Positions 48,461 through 58,459 are shown, counted from the stretch's first letter. The stretch is DNA of 64,000 nucleotides from Wolbachia endosymbiont of Diaphorina citri (GCF_013096535.2 NZ_CP051265.2:310001-374000); one strand, 5' to 3'. Numbers and translations are program-made. Notes: generated by a model not told the origin, from the letters alone.

Positions 48461-49656
48461 TGTACTAGACACAACTTAATCTGACAGGGATGAATTAACT
48501 GACAGAAGAATTGAGGTAGTTAAAACTAATATCAGTCTCTTGTTTCATGCTACTAATATTTTTCTGAAAAGCAATGTGTTTGCTATTAAGAAAAGTCTGA
48601 GTAGGCGTTTTGCCATAGCAATATTTGCCTGAATGAGGCCTTGTCTCATTATAAGAACGCAACCAATGATCAACATCTATCTGCAGATCTTCCAAAGAAT
48701 TGTAGATTTTCTTGCGAAAAATAATATTGTAACACTCATCTTGCATAGTCTTATGGAATCTCTCGCATATGCCATTAGTTTGCGGAGAATTGGCTTTAGT
48801 TCTTGAGTGATCAATATTTTCGATTCCTAAGTATAACTGATAAGCGTGATTCTCTGGTTTGCCACAATATTCTGTACCTCTATCGGTCAAAATGCGCAAT
48901 AATGGCACGCTTTGTACATCAAAAAATGGTATTACTCTATCATTCAGCAAGTCAGCAGCGGTAATAGCAGTTTTATCTGTATAAAGCTTAGCAAAAGCCA
49001 CTCTCGAATAAGTATCAATAAAAGTTTGCTGATAGATTCTTCCTATACCCTTGATGTTGCCTACATAATAAGTATCTTGAGAACCTAAATAACCTGGATG
49101 CTCTGTTTCAATTTCACCATGTGCTTCCCTTTGTTCTTTAACTTTTTCTAAAGCCGCAAGTTGCTCCTCTGTTAGAATTATTCCATCTTGCATAACTTTT
49201 GCCTCAAGAGCCCTCAGTCTTTTTTTGAAGGTCTCAAGGTCATTTCTCAGCCATACAGATCTCACTCCACCTTCAGAGATTATTATGCCCCTTTTTCTCA
49301 GTTCATTTGCAGCTCTTTGTTGTCCATATGCAGGAAATTCTGTTGCAATATTAACTACAGCTCTTTCCATGTCTTCAGAGACTCTGTTTGCCATAAGTGG
49401 TTTTTTCTTGCTTATCTCATGCAGCGCTTCTTCTCCTCCATTTTCATATAGTTCTTTGAATCTATAAAATGTATCCCTTGAATATCCCATAACCTTGCAT
49501 GCTTGAGACACATTTCCAAGCTGTTTTGCTAGCTCTAGCAATCCTAGTTTCGGCTTTAGTATTTTTGTTTGTATCGTACTCATTTCTAACACTCCTTTCT
49601 TTTATTATTTTATAACTTACTTTTTTAAAGTGTCAGATCAAGTCTTGTTTAATACA
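48461..49656 (-). mobile_element. IS481-family insertion sequence, complete copy B (1196 bp)
   Basis: Same length and ends as the copy at 29004-30199 and apparently identical. Its near-identity points to recent transposition or gene conversion. Confidence 0.88.
48495..49592 (-). CDS. IS481-family transposase (copy B)
   Basis: Identical in protein sequence to 29038-30135 (365 residues) with all DDE residues present (D-T-Y-S-R, T-D-R-G-T-E-Y, C-E-R-F-H). Likely functional. Confidence 0.93.
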   Translation of the reverse strand: MLEMSTIQTKILKPKLGLLELAKQLGNVSQACKVMGYSRDTFYRFKELYENGGEEALHEISKKKPLMANRVSEDMERAVVNIATEFPAYGQQRAANELRKRGIIISEGGVRSVWLRNDLETFKKRLRALEAKVMQDGIILTEEQLAALEKVKEQREAHGEIETEHPGYLGSQDTYYVGNIKGIGRIYQQTFIDTYSRVAFAKLYTDKTAITAADLLNDRVIPFFDVQSVPLLRILTDRGTEYCGKPENHAYQLYLGIENIDHSRTKANSPQTNGICERFHKTMQDECYNIIFRKKIYNSLEDLQIDVDHWLRSYNETRPHSGKYCYGKTPTQTFLNSKHIAFQKNISSMKQETDISFNYLNSSVS

Positions 49657-49787
49657 AATTAATAGATAAACTTTGCGATTTCATATCTTAATTTATACCA
49701 AGCAAAATTCAACTGAGCCAAAAAAGTTGGTTAGCAAATTCTGCTGGTTAAATCATTAACTAACTTTACTTATATCTTTAACACAAT

Positions 49788-50690
49788 TCAATTTTCACAC
49801 TCATCAACAGTTAGGCCACTTGCTCGCACAATAATATCAATAGCAACACCTACCTTTGCTAGATTTTTTGCAACCTTGATCCTTTCTGTTTTTTTAACTT
49901 TTTCCTTGCCACTTTTCATATTTTCAGATAGAGATTTGACTAATGATTCTTGTTCTCCGTACTCATCCATTAAACTCAATAGCTTTTTGCTTTCTCTTGT
50001 TTTAGGTAGCAGAACTTTAATATTCACTGATAATGCATTTGATATTTCATATAATTTATCAAATGTTATAGCAGTATAGCCTCTTTCATACTCGTGTATT
50101 TCCTTAAGTGTTAAACCAACTTTATCCGCCAAATCTTTTTGAGTGTATCTCCTTATCAATCTCCATTCTCTTATTCTTTGTCCTATTCTGTAATATATAG
50201 AATCAGTGCAGATTTCTCTCTCTGTACTATCATACTCGTAAATAGATAAACCCGTTGCCTGGGAAATTATGTCAACTGAAACTCCTTCTTTCACTAGATT
50301 TTTTGCTATTTCCAACCTTGCCTCTTCTTGATTAATTTTTTCGCTAATATGAACAAACCTGACTAATGAAGGTACTATTTTGCCTAACTTTTGATTCTCG
50401 TATATTTTCGTTAGATAGAGTATTTCCTCGTCTTCATCTTCATACTCTCTTACTGTTATTGGTTTAGGTAATAGATCTACAGCATTAACTGATAATACTC
50501 TTGCTATTACATATAGCACTTCAACTGGAATAGGAATATACCCATTTTCATAATCCTTTATTTCTTGATACGCTAATCCGATTTTACTTGCCAACTCTAT
50601 TTGAGTACATCTTTGCATTAATCTACAATTTTCTACTTTTTGTCCTATTTCATAGCTTATAGAACTAATATCTCTTACAGAAACAAACAT
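49788..50690 (-). CDS. XRE-family transcriptional regulator with two HTH domains
   Basis: The start at 50690 (M-F-V-S-V-R-D) is chosen over the upstream in-frame codon because the regulator at 2023-2988 starts the same way with the same GGTATATATG context, and it removes an overlap with the upstream gene. About 300 residues: HTH 1 near residues 12-70 (C-T-Q-I-E-L-A-S-K-I-G), HTH 2 near residues 170-225 (Y-T-Q-K-D-L-A-D-K-V-G). Tails of the A-K-N-L-V-K-E-G-V-S-V-D-I-I type follow each. It is the last gene of the second regulator cassette. Confidence 0.87.
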   Translation of the reverse strand: MFVSVRDISSISYEIGQKVENCRLMQRCTQIELASKIGLAYQEIKDYENGYIPIPVEVLYVIARVLSVNAVDLLPKPITVREYEDEDEEILYLTKIYENQKLGKIVPSLVRFVHISEKINQEEARLEIAKNLVKEGVSVDIISQATGLSIYEYDSTEREICTDSIYYRIGQRIREWRLIRRYTQKDLADKVGLTLKEIHEYERGYTAITFDKLYEISNALSVNIKVLLPKTRESKKLLSLMDEYGEQESLVKSLSENMKSGKEKVKKTERIKVAKNLAKVGVAIDIIVRASGLTVDECEN

Positions 50691-50715
50691 ATATACCTTA
50701 TTTAGAAATAAATTT

Positions 50716-51621
50716 TCATGCAATTTGATCAGCGGATAAACCAATTATTTGCAAAATAATATCAACAGAAATTCCCTCTTTTACTAGATCTCTTGCAACT
50801 TTGATTCTTTCCGCTTTCCTCACTTTTTCTTCACAACCTTCAAACAAAGATTTTATTAATGCATTACGTAGTTCTTGGCTCTCAATTTCTTTGTATTCTT
50901 TTATCAAATTCGGTAGCTCATTTTCCACTTTACTACCTTTATCTTCCTCTGTTAGTAGATCTGTAATACTAATCGATAATGTTTCTGCTATCTCATATAA
51001 TTTTCCCAGTGGAGTAGCTACGCGTCCTTGTTCATAGTTGCTTATTTCGTCACGTGTTGTACTCATTTTCTCCGCTAAATCCTTTTGAGTATACTCTCTC
51101 ACTAGTCTCCATTCCTTTATCTTTTTGCCTATTTGGTAGTAGATAGAACCAACTTTTTCTTCAACACATTCATCAGCAGACAGACCAATTGTTTTTGCAA
51201 CAATATCAACAGAAACTCCTGCTTTAACCAGATCCTTTGCAATTTTTATTTTTTCCGATTTTCTACTACTTTTCTCACTAACTTGGACAAATTTGGTTAG
51301 CAAACAAAACATCCTACGTAACTCCTGATCATTAATCTTTTTATATTCTCTTACTAGATTTAATATTTCTTCTTCCTCATCTTCAAGACAGCTTTTTGAT
51401 ACAGGAATAAGATCGGTAATACTGATTGATAGTGCCTCAGCTATAGCATACAACCTTTCGATTGAAATTCTACGGTTCCCTTTCTCATATTGCAGTATTA
51501 CCCAGTACTTTACACCAATTTTCTCCGCTAAATCCTTCTGAGTATAACCTCGCTCTAACCTCCAATTTTTTACTTTTTCCCCTACTTCACAGTCTAGACT
51601 TTTTTCCACTAAAAGAACCAT
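50716..51621 (-). CDS. XRE-family transcriptional regulator with two HTH domains
   Basis: The 301-residue protein is the intact relative of the broken regulators at 40.7-41.6 and 53.8-54.7 kb. HTH 1 near residues 10-65 (Y-T-Q-K-D-L-A-E-K-I-G, Y-E-K-G-N-R) and HTH 2 near residues 170-230 (Y-T-Q-K-D-L-A-E-K-M, Y-E-Q-G-R). The helical tails contain A-K-D-L-V-K-A-G-V-S-V-D-I-V. It is tandem with the next regulator, about 25 bp apart. Two adjacent paired-HTH regulators resemble the WO repressor-type gene pair. Confidence 0.88.
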   Translation of the reverse strand: MVLLVEKSLDCEVGEKVKNWRLERGYTQKDLAEKIGVKYWVILQYEKGNRRISIERLYAIAEALSISITDLIPVSKSCLEDEEEEILNLVREYKKINDQELRRMFCLLTKFVQVSEKSSRKSEKIKIAKDLVKAGVSVDIVAKTIGLSADECVEEKVGSIYYQIGKKIKEWRLVREYTQKDLAEKMSTTRDEISNYEQGRVATPLGKLYEIAETLSISITDLLTEEDKGSKVENELPNLIKEYKEIESQELRNALIKSLFEGCEEKVRKAERIKVARDLVKEGISVDIILQIIGLSADQIA

Positions 51622-51717
51622 ACATATAATATTTTCTACTATAGCTCAATTTTGTTAAGGCTCCAGATATAACGGTAAGAAAAAAACTCTGGAACCTTAA
51701 AGTTGACTGTAGACACA

Positions 51718-52854
51718 TTAAAGTTCCCTAAAGGTTTCTTTACTACCTCCACATACCCTATTTACCCATGAAGACAATACTTCATCATTGCTAATCTCTT
51801 TTATAGCATGCTTTTCACTCCATATGCCACATCTAGTGAAACTACCTCTCTCTACTGCTTCTTTAAGTTTTACTCCCCCGAAAAGGCAATTTTTTCCTAC
51901 TTCTTCTCCTATTTTTTGTAATTCAGCCCACATTTCCTTGTTTTCTACTCTGACTTGTACTTGATCATATTTTTCTACATCATGGTACAATACAATATTT
52001 AGCTTACCAACGCTTGTAGGAAATTCCAATATAATGGATCTTCCATCTGACATATCAGTATAGTTTCTTATACCTCCCTTCTCACTTTTAACCTCAACTG
52101 CATCATTGCCAATTTTTAAAATATTACTTCCTAATTCTCTCAGTATTTTGGCTACCTCTACCTTGCTATCATCAGAAAATTCTATATACGATGTTGTATT
52201 ATCTATCTCAACATCTATTAATTCTCCTTCTTGCACAGCACTTTCGCCAGCCTTCTCTAGTTCTTCTAGTCTCTTATCTATCTGTGGCTGAACTTCTGGT
52301 TGTAGCTCATTATAGATTTCACCTATCAGTTTATTCTGTAGTAGAGTATCATGAAACTCTGCACCGCTTAGCATTAATTTTCGTATTAGCTTTTTACGAT
52401 CACTTTTTTCTAATTTGTGAAAATGTGTACCTAATACTACATATTCTGCAAAACTCCATTCGCCATCATTACATGCATTTAGCCTTGCTCCAGAAGTTAG
52501 TACTTGGTCTACAGCCTTGTGCAGTTCATTTGGACTTTTTGCTCTTACCACAGCACTTTTAAGCCAGCTCAACTTTTCTGCACTTGGCTTTATTTTTTGC
52601 AAAGCTGAAGCAAATGGATTCAACCCTTCTGGATAATCTGCTTGATTACTCAAAGGTTTTGTGCCATATATGTAGTCAAGTCCTTTTCCATAGTTGATTT
52701 TGTTTTCGTGAACGTTTCTGCTAGGGAAAGGCATTGTATCTTCCGGTTTTATCTCCTTCTGATTATCAATTTTGCTCACAAACTTAGACTGCTTTATATC
52801 AACGCCTTCAAGAGCACCAAATATTTTCTTCAATAACTTGTCTTTACTAGTCAT
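51718..52854 (-). CDS. WO hypothetical protein, intact paralogue
   Basis: The 378-residue protein has no recognised domain. Shared with the 3052-4300 gene: an N-terminal L-x-x-(I/A)-(I/L)-E-G, a central L-x-x-A-I/V-D-Q-A/V-L-S/T-(T/S)-G, and the C-terminal M-W-(A/S)-E-L-Q-K, C-L-F-G-G and S-W-V-(N/D)-R-V-C-G-G-S-K-E-T. A GGGGG ribosome site precedes the ATG. Here the start is in frame, unlike the two A7-broken relatives. It lies between radC and the XRE pair. Confidence 0.8.
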   Translation of the reverse strand: MTSKDKLLKKIFGALEGVDIKQSKFVSKIDNQKEIKPEDTMPFPSRNVHENKINYGKGLDYIYGTKPLSNQADYPEGLNPFASALQKIKPSAEKLSWLKSAVVRAKSPNELHKAVDQVLTSGARLNACNDGEWSFAEYVVLGTHFHKLEKSDRKKLIRKLMLSGAEFHDTLLQNKLIGEIYNELQPEVQPQIDKRLEELEKAGESAVQEGELIDVEIDNTTSYIEFSDDSKVEVAKILRELGSNILKIGNDAVEVKSEKGGIRNYTDMSDGRSIILEFPTSVGKLNIVLYHDVEKYDQVQVRVENKEMWAELQKIGEEVGKNCLFGGVKLKEAVERGSFTRCGIWSEKHAIKEISNDEVLSSWVNRVCGGSKETFREL

Positions 52855-52986
52855 ATAACCCCCATATTAAAAATACTTTTTAAGTATATAAATCTTAGTT
52901 TATACATTCTATTACTCATTATAAATTATAGTGAGTAGATTTGCAAATACTTTCTCCTAATCAGTTTAGATGCTAAATTCTTTCTG

Positions 52987-53661
52987 CTATAACAATCCGT
53001 TTTCTCTAAAGCTAAAATAGCCCCCACTTGTGATAATAATATGATCAAATAATCTAACGCTTACAGTACTACACGCTGCTGCTAAGCTCTTCGTTACTGC
53101 TTGATCTTCTTCTGATGGTTCTAAACTCCCACCTGGGTGGTTGTGTGACATTATTATTAATGTTGCATTTTTTATTAATGCTTTTTTTATAATTTCCTTT
53201 ATGTATACTGGTGCTTTTTCCATTTCACCAATATAGGATTCTTCTCCGATTAATTGACGCCTTTTATTCAAATACAGTATTTTTACACATTCCCTTTCTG
53301 AGTGGCCTATACTTACGTTTAAGTATTCTACTAGCCCTTGTAAGTCCATTATTGGCTCACTCTTGAGCTTTTCTCTCAGTACTCTTTCTAGTGTTTCCTT
53401 AACACACATAATCATTGCTACTGCAGAATCAGTTACTCCTTCTATAACTTTCAGGTCATCCATTTCTCGGCCTAAAATCCTTCCTACTCCTGTATAAGTA
53501 TTCACCAGATTTTTAGCAATTTCTTGAGCTTGTGGCCTTTCATGTACTGCACTTAGAAATGTTTCCATTATTTCACGATCAAGTAGTGCTTTACCTTTGC
53601 TTTCTAATATTCTGAATTCTATTTCTTCTCTATGATCTCTACTACTTTTCTTATTATTCAT
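52987..53661 (-). CDS. radC: RadC-family JAB/MPN domain protein
   Basis: The 224-residue protein has an N-terminal helical region and a C-terminal JAB domain with S-H-N-H-P-G-G-S-L-E-P-S-E-E-D. It is the complete version of the fragment at 40086-40483 and a more distant paralogue of the gene at 4587-5255. It is preceded by the conserved leader at 53678-53828. The function of phage RadC is not established. Confidence 0.9.
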   Translation of the reverse strand: MNNKKSSRDHREEIEFRILESKGKALLDREIMETFLSAVHERPQAQEIAKNLVNTYTGVGRILGREMDDLKVIEGVTDSAVAMIMCVKETLERVLREKLKSEPIMDLQGLVEYLNVSIGHSERECVKILYLNKRRQLIGEESYIGEMEKAPVYIKEIIKKALIKNATLIIMSHNHPGGSLEPSEEDQAVTKSLAAACSTVSVRLFDHIIITSGGYFSFRENGLL

Positions 53662-53677
53662 AAAAATTACCCTTCAC

Positions 53678-53828
53678 TAATAACAAATTGTTTTTAATTA
53701 TTTACTGCTGTTTTTTATCAGCATTGGCATAAAGCCATAGCTTCCGAGTGAAGTCAAATCAATTTCTCAATCTTTTTTACTTATTTTTTCATCTAAGAGT
53801 AAAGATATTAACATATACTGATTTTTTA
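53678..53828 (-). promoter_or_regulatory. Conserved leader element upstream of radC, copy C
   Basis: Apparently identical to copy B (40500-40650) and about two differences from copy A in the core. It holds the same three hairpins and TTGACT box on the minus strand, between the broken XRE gene and radC. Confidence 0.55.
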
Positions 53829-53830
53829 TT

Positions 53831-54736
53831 TTAAATATGTTGAATTTCGCCTAAAGAGAGGCCTGTTATTTGCAAAATAATATCGGTAGAAATTCCTTTT
53901 TTAACTAAGTTCTTTGCAATTTTGATTCTTTCTTCTTCTCTAATTTTCTCCTCACAAATTTGTATGCTTTTAAACATAGATTTTATGAGTACATTACGTA
54001 GTTCTTGGCTCTCAATTTCTTTGTATTCTTTAATCAAATCAGGTAGCTCATTTTCTACTATCTCATCTTCTTCTATTAGCAGATCTGTAATACTAATTGA
54101 TAATGTTTCTGCTATTGCATACAATTTTTCCAGTGGAATAGCCACACGTCCTTGCTCATAGTTGCTTATTTCGTCACCTCATTTTCTCTGCTAAATCCTT
54201 CTGAGTATATTCCCGTCCATTCCTTTATCTTTTTTCCTATTTTATAGTAGATAGAACCTGTTTTTTCTTCAACACACTCATTAGCAGAGAGGCCAATTGC
54301 TTGTGAAACAATATCAACAGAAATTCCTGCTTTAACCAGACCCTTTGCAATTTTTATTTTCTCTGCTTTTTTACTACTTTTCTCACTAACTTGAACCAAT
54401 TTGGTCAGTAAACAAAACACTCTACGTAACTCCTGACCGCCAATCTTTTTATATTCTCTTACTAATTTCCTCTCCCTCATCTTCAAGACAGATTTTTTCA
54501 TTTGATACAGGAATGAGATCTATAATACCAATCGATAACACTTCTGCTATAGCGTACAACTTCTCAATCGAAATTTTTCGTGTTCCTTTTTCATATTGCA
54601 GTATTACCTGATATGTTGTTCCGATTTTTTTTGCTAAATCTTTTTGAGTATATCCCTTTGCTAATCTACGATTTCTTACTTCCTGTCCTATCACTTTGTA
54701 ATCTAAAAAATTAGAGCATTTATTCTCTTTTTTCAA
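53831..54736 (-). pseudogene. XRE two-HTH regulator broken by frameshifts
   Basis: Three frames (54449-54736, 54166-54501, 53831-54145) together equal one regulator. The first HTH (Y-T-Q-K-D-L-A-K-K-I-G) differs from the 41-kb copy, but from about 54598 downward the two are nearly identical, including the same frameshift after L-E-D-E-G-E-E. An additional small deletion removes the start of HTH 2. It is a duplicate of an already broken gene. Confidence 0.8.
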
Positions 54737-54804
54737 ATTTTATACTCCATAATCAGAAGAGCTGTTACGTATACTTAATTGGCAACCTTTTTGACAAACT
54801 GAAC

Positions 54805-56601
54805 TCATCTCCTTTCAAACAATTTTTCTATATCACTTAGTTTCATTTCTATATAAGTTGGTCTTTCATGACCAGAATATGGAGTTTTCTCAATTTGTCT
54901 TAGTATCTCATTCATCTCTTCCAATTTCATTTTTCTTCCTGCTCCATGGCAAGCGATTGTGGCTGATATTTTATGCACCTTATCCTCTATTGACAACGTA
55001 TCTTCCATTTCCGTTAACTTATCTACTATATCAACTAGCATCTCTTTTATATCTATTGTTCCCAAGATTGAAGGTATTTCTTTTATCGTTACTTTATCTT
55101 CTGATTGTATTTCAATATCAAAACCCATTTCAAAAAGCTCATCTTTATAAGTTTTAACCATCCCCATTACAGCTTGGTTTTTAATTTCAACTGTTTCAGG
55201 AAGAAGTTTTTGTCTTTTTATGCTTGATTTTTGCTTTAAGCACTCGTATATCAACCTCTCATAGGCTGCATGTTGATCTACTATAATCAGCCTATCTCCA
55301 GCCTCAGCAATAATGTAAGTATTGTGGACCTGACAACGTGCATATCCTAGGGGATGATCCTCTACCAAATCAATTTGCTTCCTTTCTAAAACCATCGTTC
55401 CCTTTTGGGCTGGGGATTCTCCATACTTAAAAGTTTCTGGTAAGCTTTGCCTTCTTTCATCTGGTGCATTGAATTCTTTCACTAGACGATTTTCTAAAAG
55501 ACTTGGTCTCTTTTCATAAAACTCTTTTTGATCTTTTTTCTCTTGACTATCAACCTGCTCTTGGCTTTTACTATCATTAAAAATTAGCTCCTCTTCAATA
55601 CCTTGATCACCCGCTGCAAATCTCGTTGATAGTGTTTTTATTATCCCTCTTCTCACTATTTCATATATTAGCCTTTTATTCTGAAATCTTACTTCCGATT
55701 TATTTGGATGCACATTTACATCTACTTGATCGTATGGTATCTCTAAGTGCAGCACTGCAAAAGGATACCTCCCACTTGGAATAAAGTCCTGATACGCATA
55801 TCGAATTGCACCAATAAGTAGATTGTCTTTTATTGGCCTTCCATTAACAAACGTATAGATCTGAGTTGAATTACCACGACTAATAGTTGGTTTACAGATG
55901 TGTCCCGTAAGTTTGATGCCGTCTTCTTCCTCTTTAACTTCCAGCGAATTGCTCTGAAATTCTTCTTCTGTTTCACATAATCTGTTAAACAATGAAGTTT
56001 GTTTAACATATTTTAAGAGCTTTTTATTACCGGAAGTGAGAGTAAACCCAATACTATAATTAATCATCGCTAAGTTATTCACAATATCAACAATGCTTTG
56101 TGTTTCTGCCCTCTCGGTTTTTAGAAATTTTAATCCATTTGGTGTGGCAAAAAATAAGTCACGAATTTCAATATATGTACCTTGCAACAAAGAACAAGGG
56201 ATAATCTCTCTTATTTTTTCTCCTCCCTCATATCTTATAGACCATGCTTCCTTTGCTCCACTTGCCTTGGATGATAATTTCATTCTGCTTACTGCTGCAA
56301 TTGAAGGCAGAGCCTCTCCTCTAAAGCCAAGATGTCTGATCTCTATTAACTCACTATCACTTAATTTTGAAGTGGCATGCCTCATAAGTGCTAGTTCCAG
56401 ATCGTTCTTTTCTATTCCATTTCCATCATCTGTCACAGTTATAAGGTTACGTCCACCACTTTCTATTTTGATCTCTATCTCTGAACTTCCAGCATCTATT
56501 GCATTTTCTACTAATTCCTTTACTACACTCGCTGGCCTTTCTATTACCTCTCCCGCTGCTATACGATTTATTGTTTTTGTATCTAAAAGAATTATTGCCA
56601 T
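54805..56601 (-). CDS. mutL: DNA mismatch repair protein MutL
   Basis: The 598-residue protein has the full GHKL ATPase: [25 protein letters not shown], then the transducer domain with [14 protein letters not shown] near residue 300. The C-terminal dimerisation domain has D-Q-H-A-A-Y-E-R and ends C-H-G-A-G-R-K and G-R-P-T-type motif (H-E-R-P-T). A phage-borne MutL is typical for WO and is separate from the chromosomal gene. The fragment at 26690-26989 comes from this family. Confidence 0.93.
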   Translation of the reverse strand: MAIILLDTKTINRIAAGEVIERPASVVKELVENAIDAGSSEIEIKIESGGRNLITVTDDGNGIEKNDLELALMRHATSKLSDSELIEIRHLGFRGEALPSIAAVSRMKLSSKASGAKEAWSIRYEGGEKIREIIPCSLLQGTYIEIRDLFFATPNGLKFLKTERAETQSIVDIVNNLAMINYSIGFTLTSGNKKLLKYVKQTSLFNRLCETEEEFQSNSLEVKEEEDGIKLTGHICKPTISRGNSTQIYTFVNGRPIKDNLLIGAIRYAYQDFIPSGRYPFAVLHLEIPYDQVDVNVHPNKSEVRFQNKRLIYEIVRRGIIKTLSTRFAAGDQGIEEELIFNDSKSQEQVDSQEKKDQKEFYEKRPSLLENRLVKEFNAPDERRQSLPETFKYGESPAQKGTMVLERKQIDLVEDHPLGYARCQVHNTYIIAEAGDRLIIVDQHAAYERLIYECLKQKSSIKRQKLLPETVEIKNQAVMGMVKTYKDELFEMGFDIEIQSEDKVTIKEIPSILGTIDIKEMLVDIVDKLTEMEDTLSIEDKVHKISATIACHGAGRKMKLEEMNEILRQIEKTPYSGHERPTYIEMKLSDIEKLFERR

Positions 56602-56780
56602 ATTTTCAACCCTCAGCTTAGTAAAGATATAGCTTTAATATCAATACAAATCAAGTATGTTTCACTAAGCTGGCCTTCCCAAGGTATATTATAAAAGCAG
56701 TCATAAGAAGAGATAAAAAAAACTGCTTGACTAAGTTCTTCTGAGCAGATCATTCTCCTACTAACATATTTGAATTTTAG

Positions 56781-56809
56781 TTGAATATTTCTTCACAATT
56801 GTGTATAAT
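56781..56809 (+). promoter_or_regulatory. Promoter with palindrome upstream of Rpn gene (copy 4)
   Basis: TTGAAT (56781-56786), 17-bp spacer with CACAATTGTG, TATAAT (56804-56809). It overlaps an upstream in-frame GTG, which therefore is not the start of the gene. Confidence 0.75.
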
Positions 56810-56836
56810 TATCAATGCTTTTTATCTTACTTTCTC

Positions 56837-57709
56837 ATGGCTCTTTCTAAGTTTCTCGATCCAAAAAATGATGTTGCGTTTCGTCGTATCTTTGGTACTG
56901 AAAAGAATAAAGATATCCTCATTCACTTTCTCAATGATATTCTGAGCTTTACTGGTAAAAACGCAATACAGGATATAGAGTTTTTAAGTACTATTCAAGA
57001 TCCTGATATTGCTTCTAAAAAACAAAGTATTGTTGATGTCCTCTGTAGAGATTCTTCAGGTGTTCAGTACGTTTGCGAGATGCAGGTCGCTAAAACTAAG
57101 GGCTTTGAAAAACGTGCACAATACTATGCTGCTAAGACTTACTCAAGACAAGCTAGTAAGGGTGATCAATATCATGACCTTAAGGAAATTATCTTTATTG
57201 CTATAGCAGATTGTATTTTATTTCCTGATAAGGCTGAGTACAAATCAAAGCATACTATTCGCGATGAAGATACTAATGAACATGATCTAAAAGATTTTTA
57301 CTTTATATTTATTGAGTTGCCTAAATTTCCAAAAACCAAAGAAGATCAGCTTTCAAGTATAGTCGAGAAATGGATCTACTTCTTTAGATATGCAGATGAA
57401 ACTAGTGAAGAAGAGCTAGAGAGAATAATAGGAAGTGATCTAATAATCAAAAGAGCTTATGAAGAACTAAATAGGTTCAACTGGTCTGAAAAAGAATTTA
57501 TAGCCTACGAACAAGAGATCAAACGTATTCGTGATGAACAGGCTGTCCTCGCTCAAAAACTTGATGATGCTAAACAAGAGGGTAGACAAGAAGAAAAAAT
57601 CGAAGTTGCAAAAAATCTACTTAAGGCTGGCATTTCTATTGATGTCATTTCCCAGACAACTGGCCTTCCTCAGGCTAATATTACACAACTTAAGGAAGAA
57701 ACTTTTTAG
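56837..57709 (+). CDS. Rpn-family nuclease (copy 4)
   Basis: The start at 56837 (M-A-L-S-K-F-L) is set by the promoter and by the other copies. The protein is 290 residues. The core is more diverged than the rest (V-A-F-R-R-I-F, D-S-S-G-V-Q-Y-V-C-E-M-Q), so this is the oldest copy, but the active-site D and E-x-Q are kept. The C-terminal tail is identical to copy 3. An internally deleted IS481 follows. Confidence 0.88.
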   Translation: MALSKFLDPKNDVAFRRIFGTEKNKDILIHFLNDILSFTGKNAIQDIEFLSTIQDPDIASKKQSIVDVLCRDSSGVQYVCEMQVAKTKGFEKRAQYYAAKTYSRQASKGDQYHDLKEIIFIAIADCILFPDKAEYKSKHTIRDEDTNEHDLKDFYFIFIELPKFPKTKEDQLSSIVEKWIYFFRYADETSEEELERIIGSDLIIKRAYEELNRFNWSEKEFIAYEQEIKRIRDEQAVLAQKLDDAKQEGRQEEKIEVAKNLLKAGISIDVISQTTGLPQANITQLKEETF

Positions 57710-57735
57710 TCTACTACCTTCTTCCAGCCATTAAT

Positions 57736-57818
57736 TGTATTAAACAAGAGACTGATATTAGTTTTCAATTCTTCTGTCAGTTAATTCATCCCTGTCAGAT
57801 TAAGTTGTGTCTAGTACA
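57736..57818. mobile_element. Internally deleted IS481 (83 bp, both ends kept)
   Basis: Same join as the 91-bp remnant at 42598-42688, minus a further 8 bp (AACTACCT). Both follow an Rpn gene after the same 26-bp sequence, so they arose once and were copied with the Rpn unit. Confidence 0.8.
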
Positions 57819-58458
57819 AATAAAAGTTTGCTGATAGATTCTTCCTATACCCTTGATGTTGCCTACATAATAAGTATCTTGAGAACCTAAATAACCTGGA
57901 TGCTCTGTTTCAATTTCACCATGTGCTTCCCTTTGTTCTTTAACTTTTTCTAAAGCCGCAAGTTGCTCCTCTGTTAGAATTATTCCATCTTGCATAACTT
58001 TTGCCTCAAGAGCCCTCAGTCTTTTTTTGAAGGTCTCAAGGTCATTTCTCAGCCATACAGATCTCACTCCACCTTCAGAGATTATTATGCCCCTTTTTCT
58101 CAGTTCATTTGCAGCTCTTTGTTGTCCATATGCAGGAAATTCTGTTGCAATATTAACTACAGCTCTTTCCATGTCTTCAGAGACTCTGTTTGCCATAAGT
58201 GGTTTTTTCTTGCTTATCTCATGCAGCGCTTCTTCTCCTCCATTTTCATATAGTTCTTTGAATCTATAAAATGTATCCCTTGAATATCCCATAACCTTGC
58301 ATGCTTGAGACACATTTCCAAGCTGTTTTGCTAGCTCTAGCAATCCTAGTTTCGGCTTTAGTATTTTTGTTTGTATCGTACTCATTTCTAACACTCCTTT
58401 CTTTTATTATTTTATAACTTACTTTTTTAAAGTGTCAGATCAAGTCTTGTTTAATACA
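57819..58458 (-). mobile_element. IS481 partial copy (transposase N-terminal half)
   Basis: The transposase start (58394) through residue about 190 and the TGTATTAA end at 58458 are kept. The DDE core is lost at the join with the 83-bp remnant. It adjoins the 3' end of the next gene. Confidence 0.88.
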
Positions 58459-58459
58459 T

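Noticed and set aside
56801..56836. GTG at 56801 as the start of Rpn copy 4
   Set aside because: It lies inside the -10 region of the conserved promoter, and all other copies start at M-A-L-S-K.
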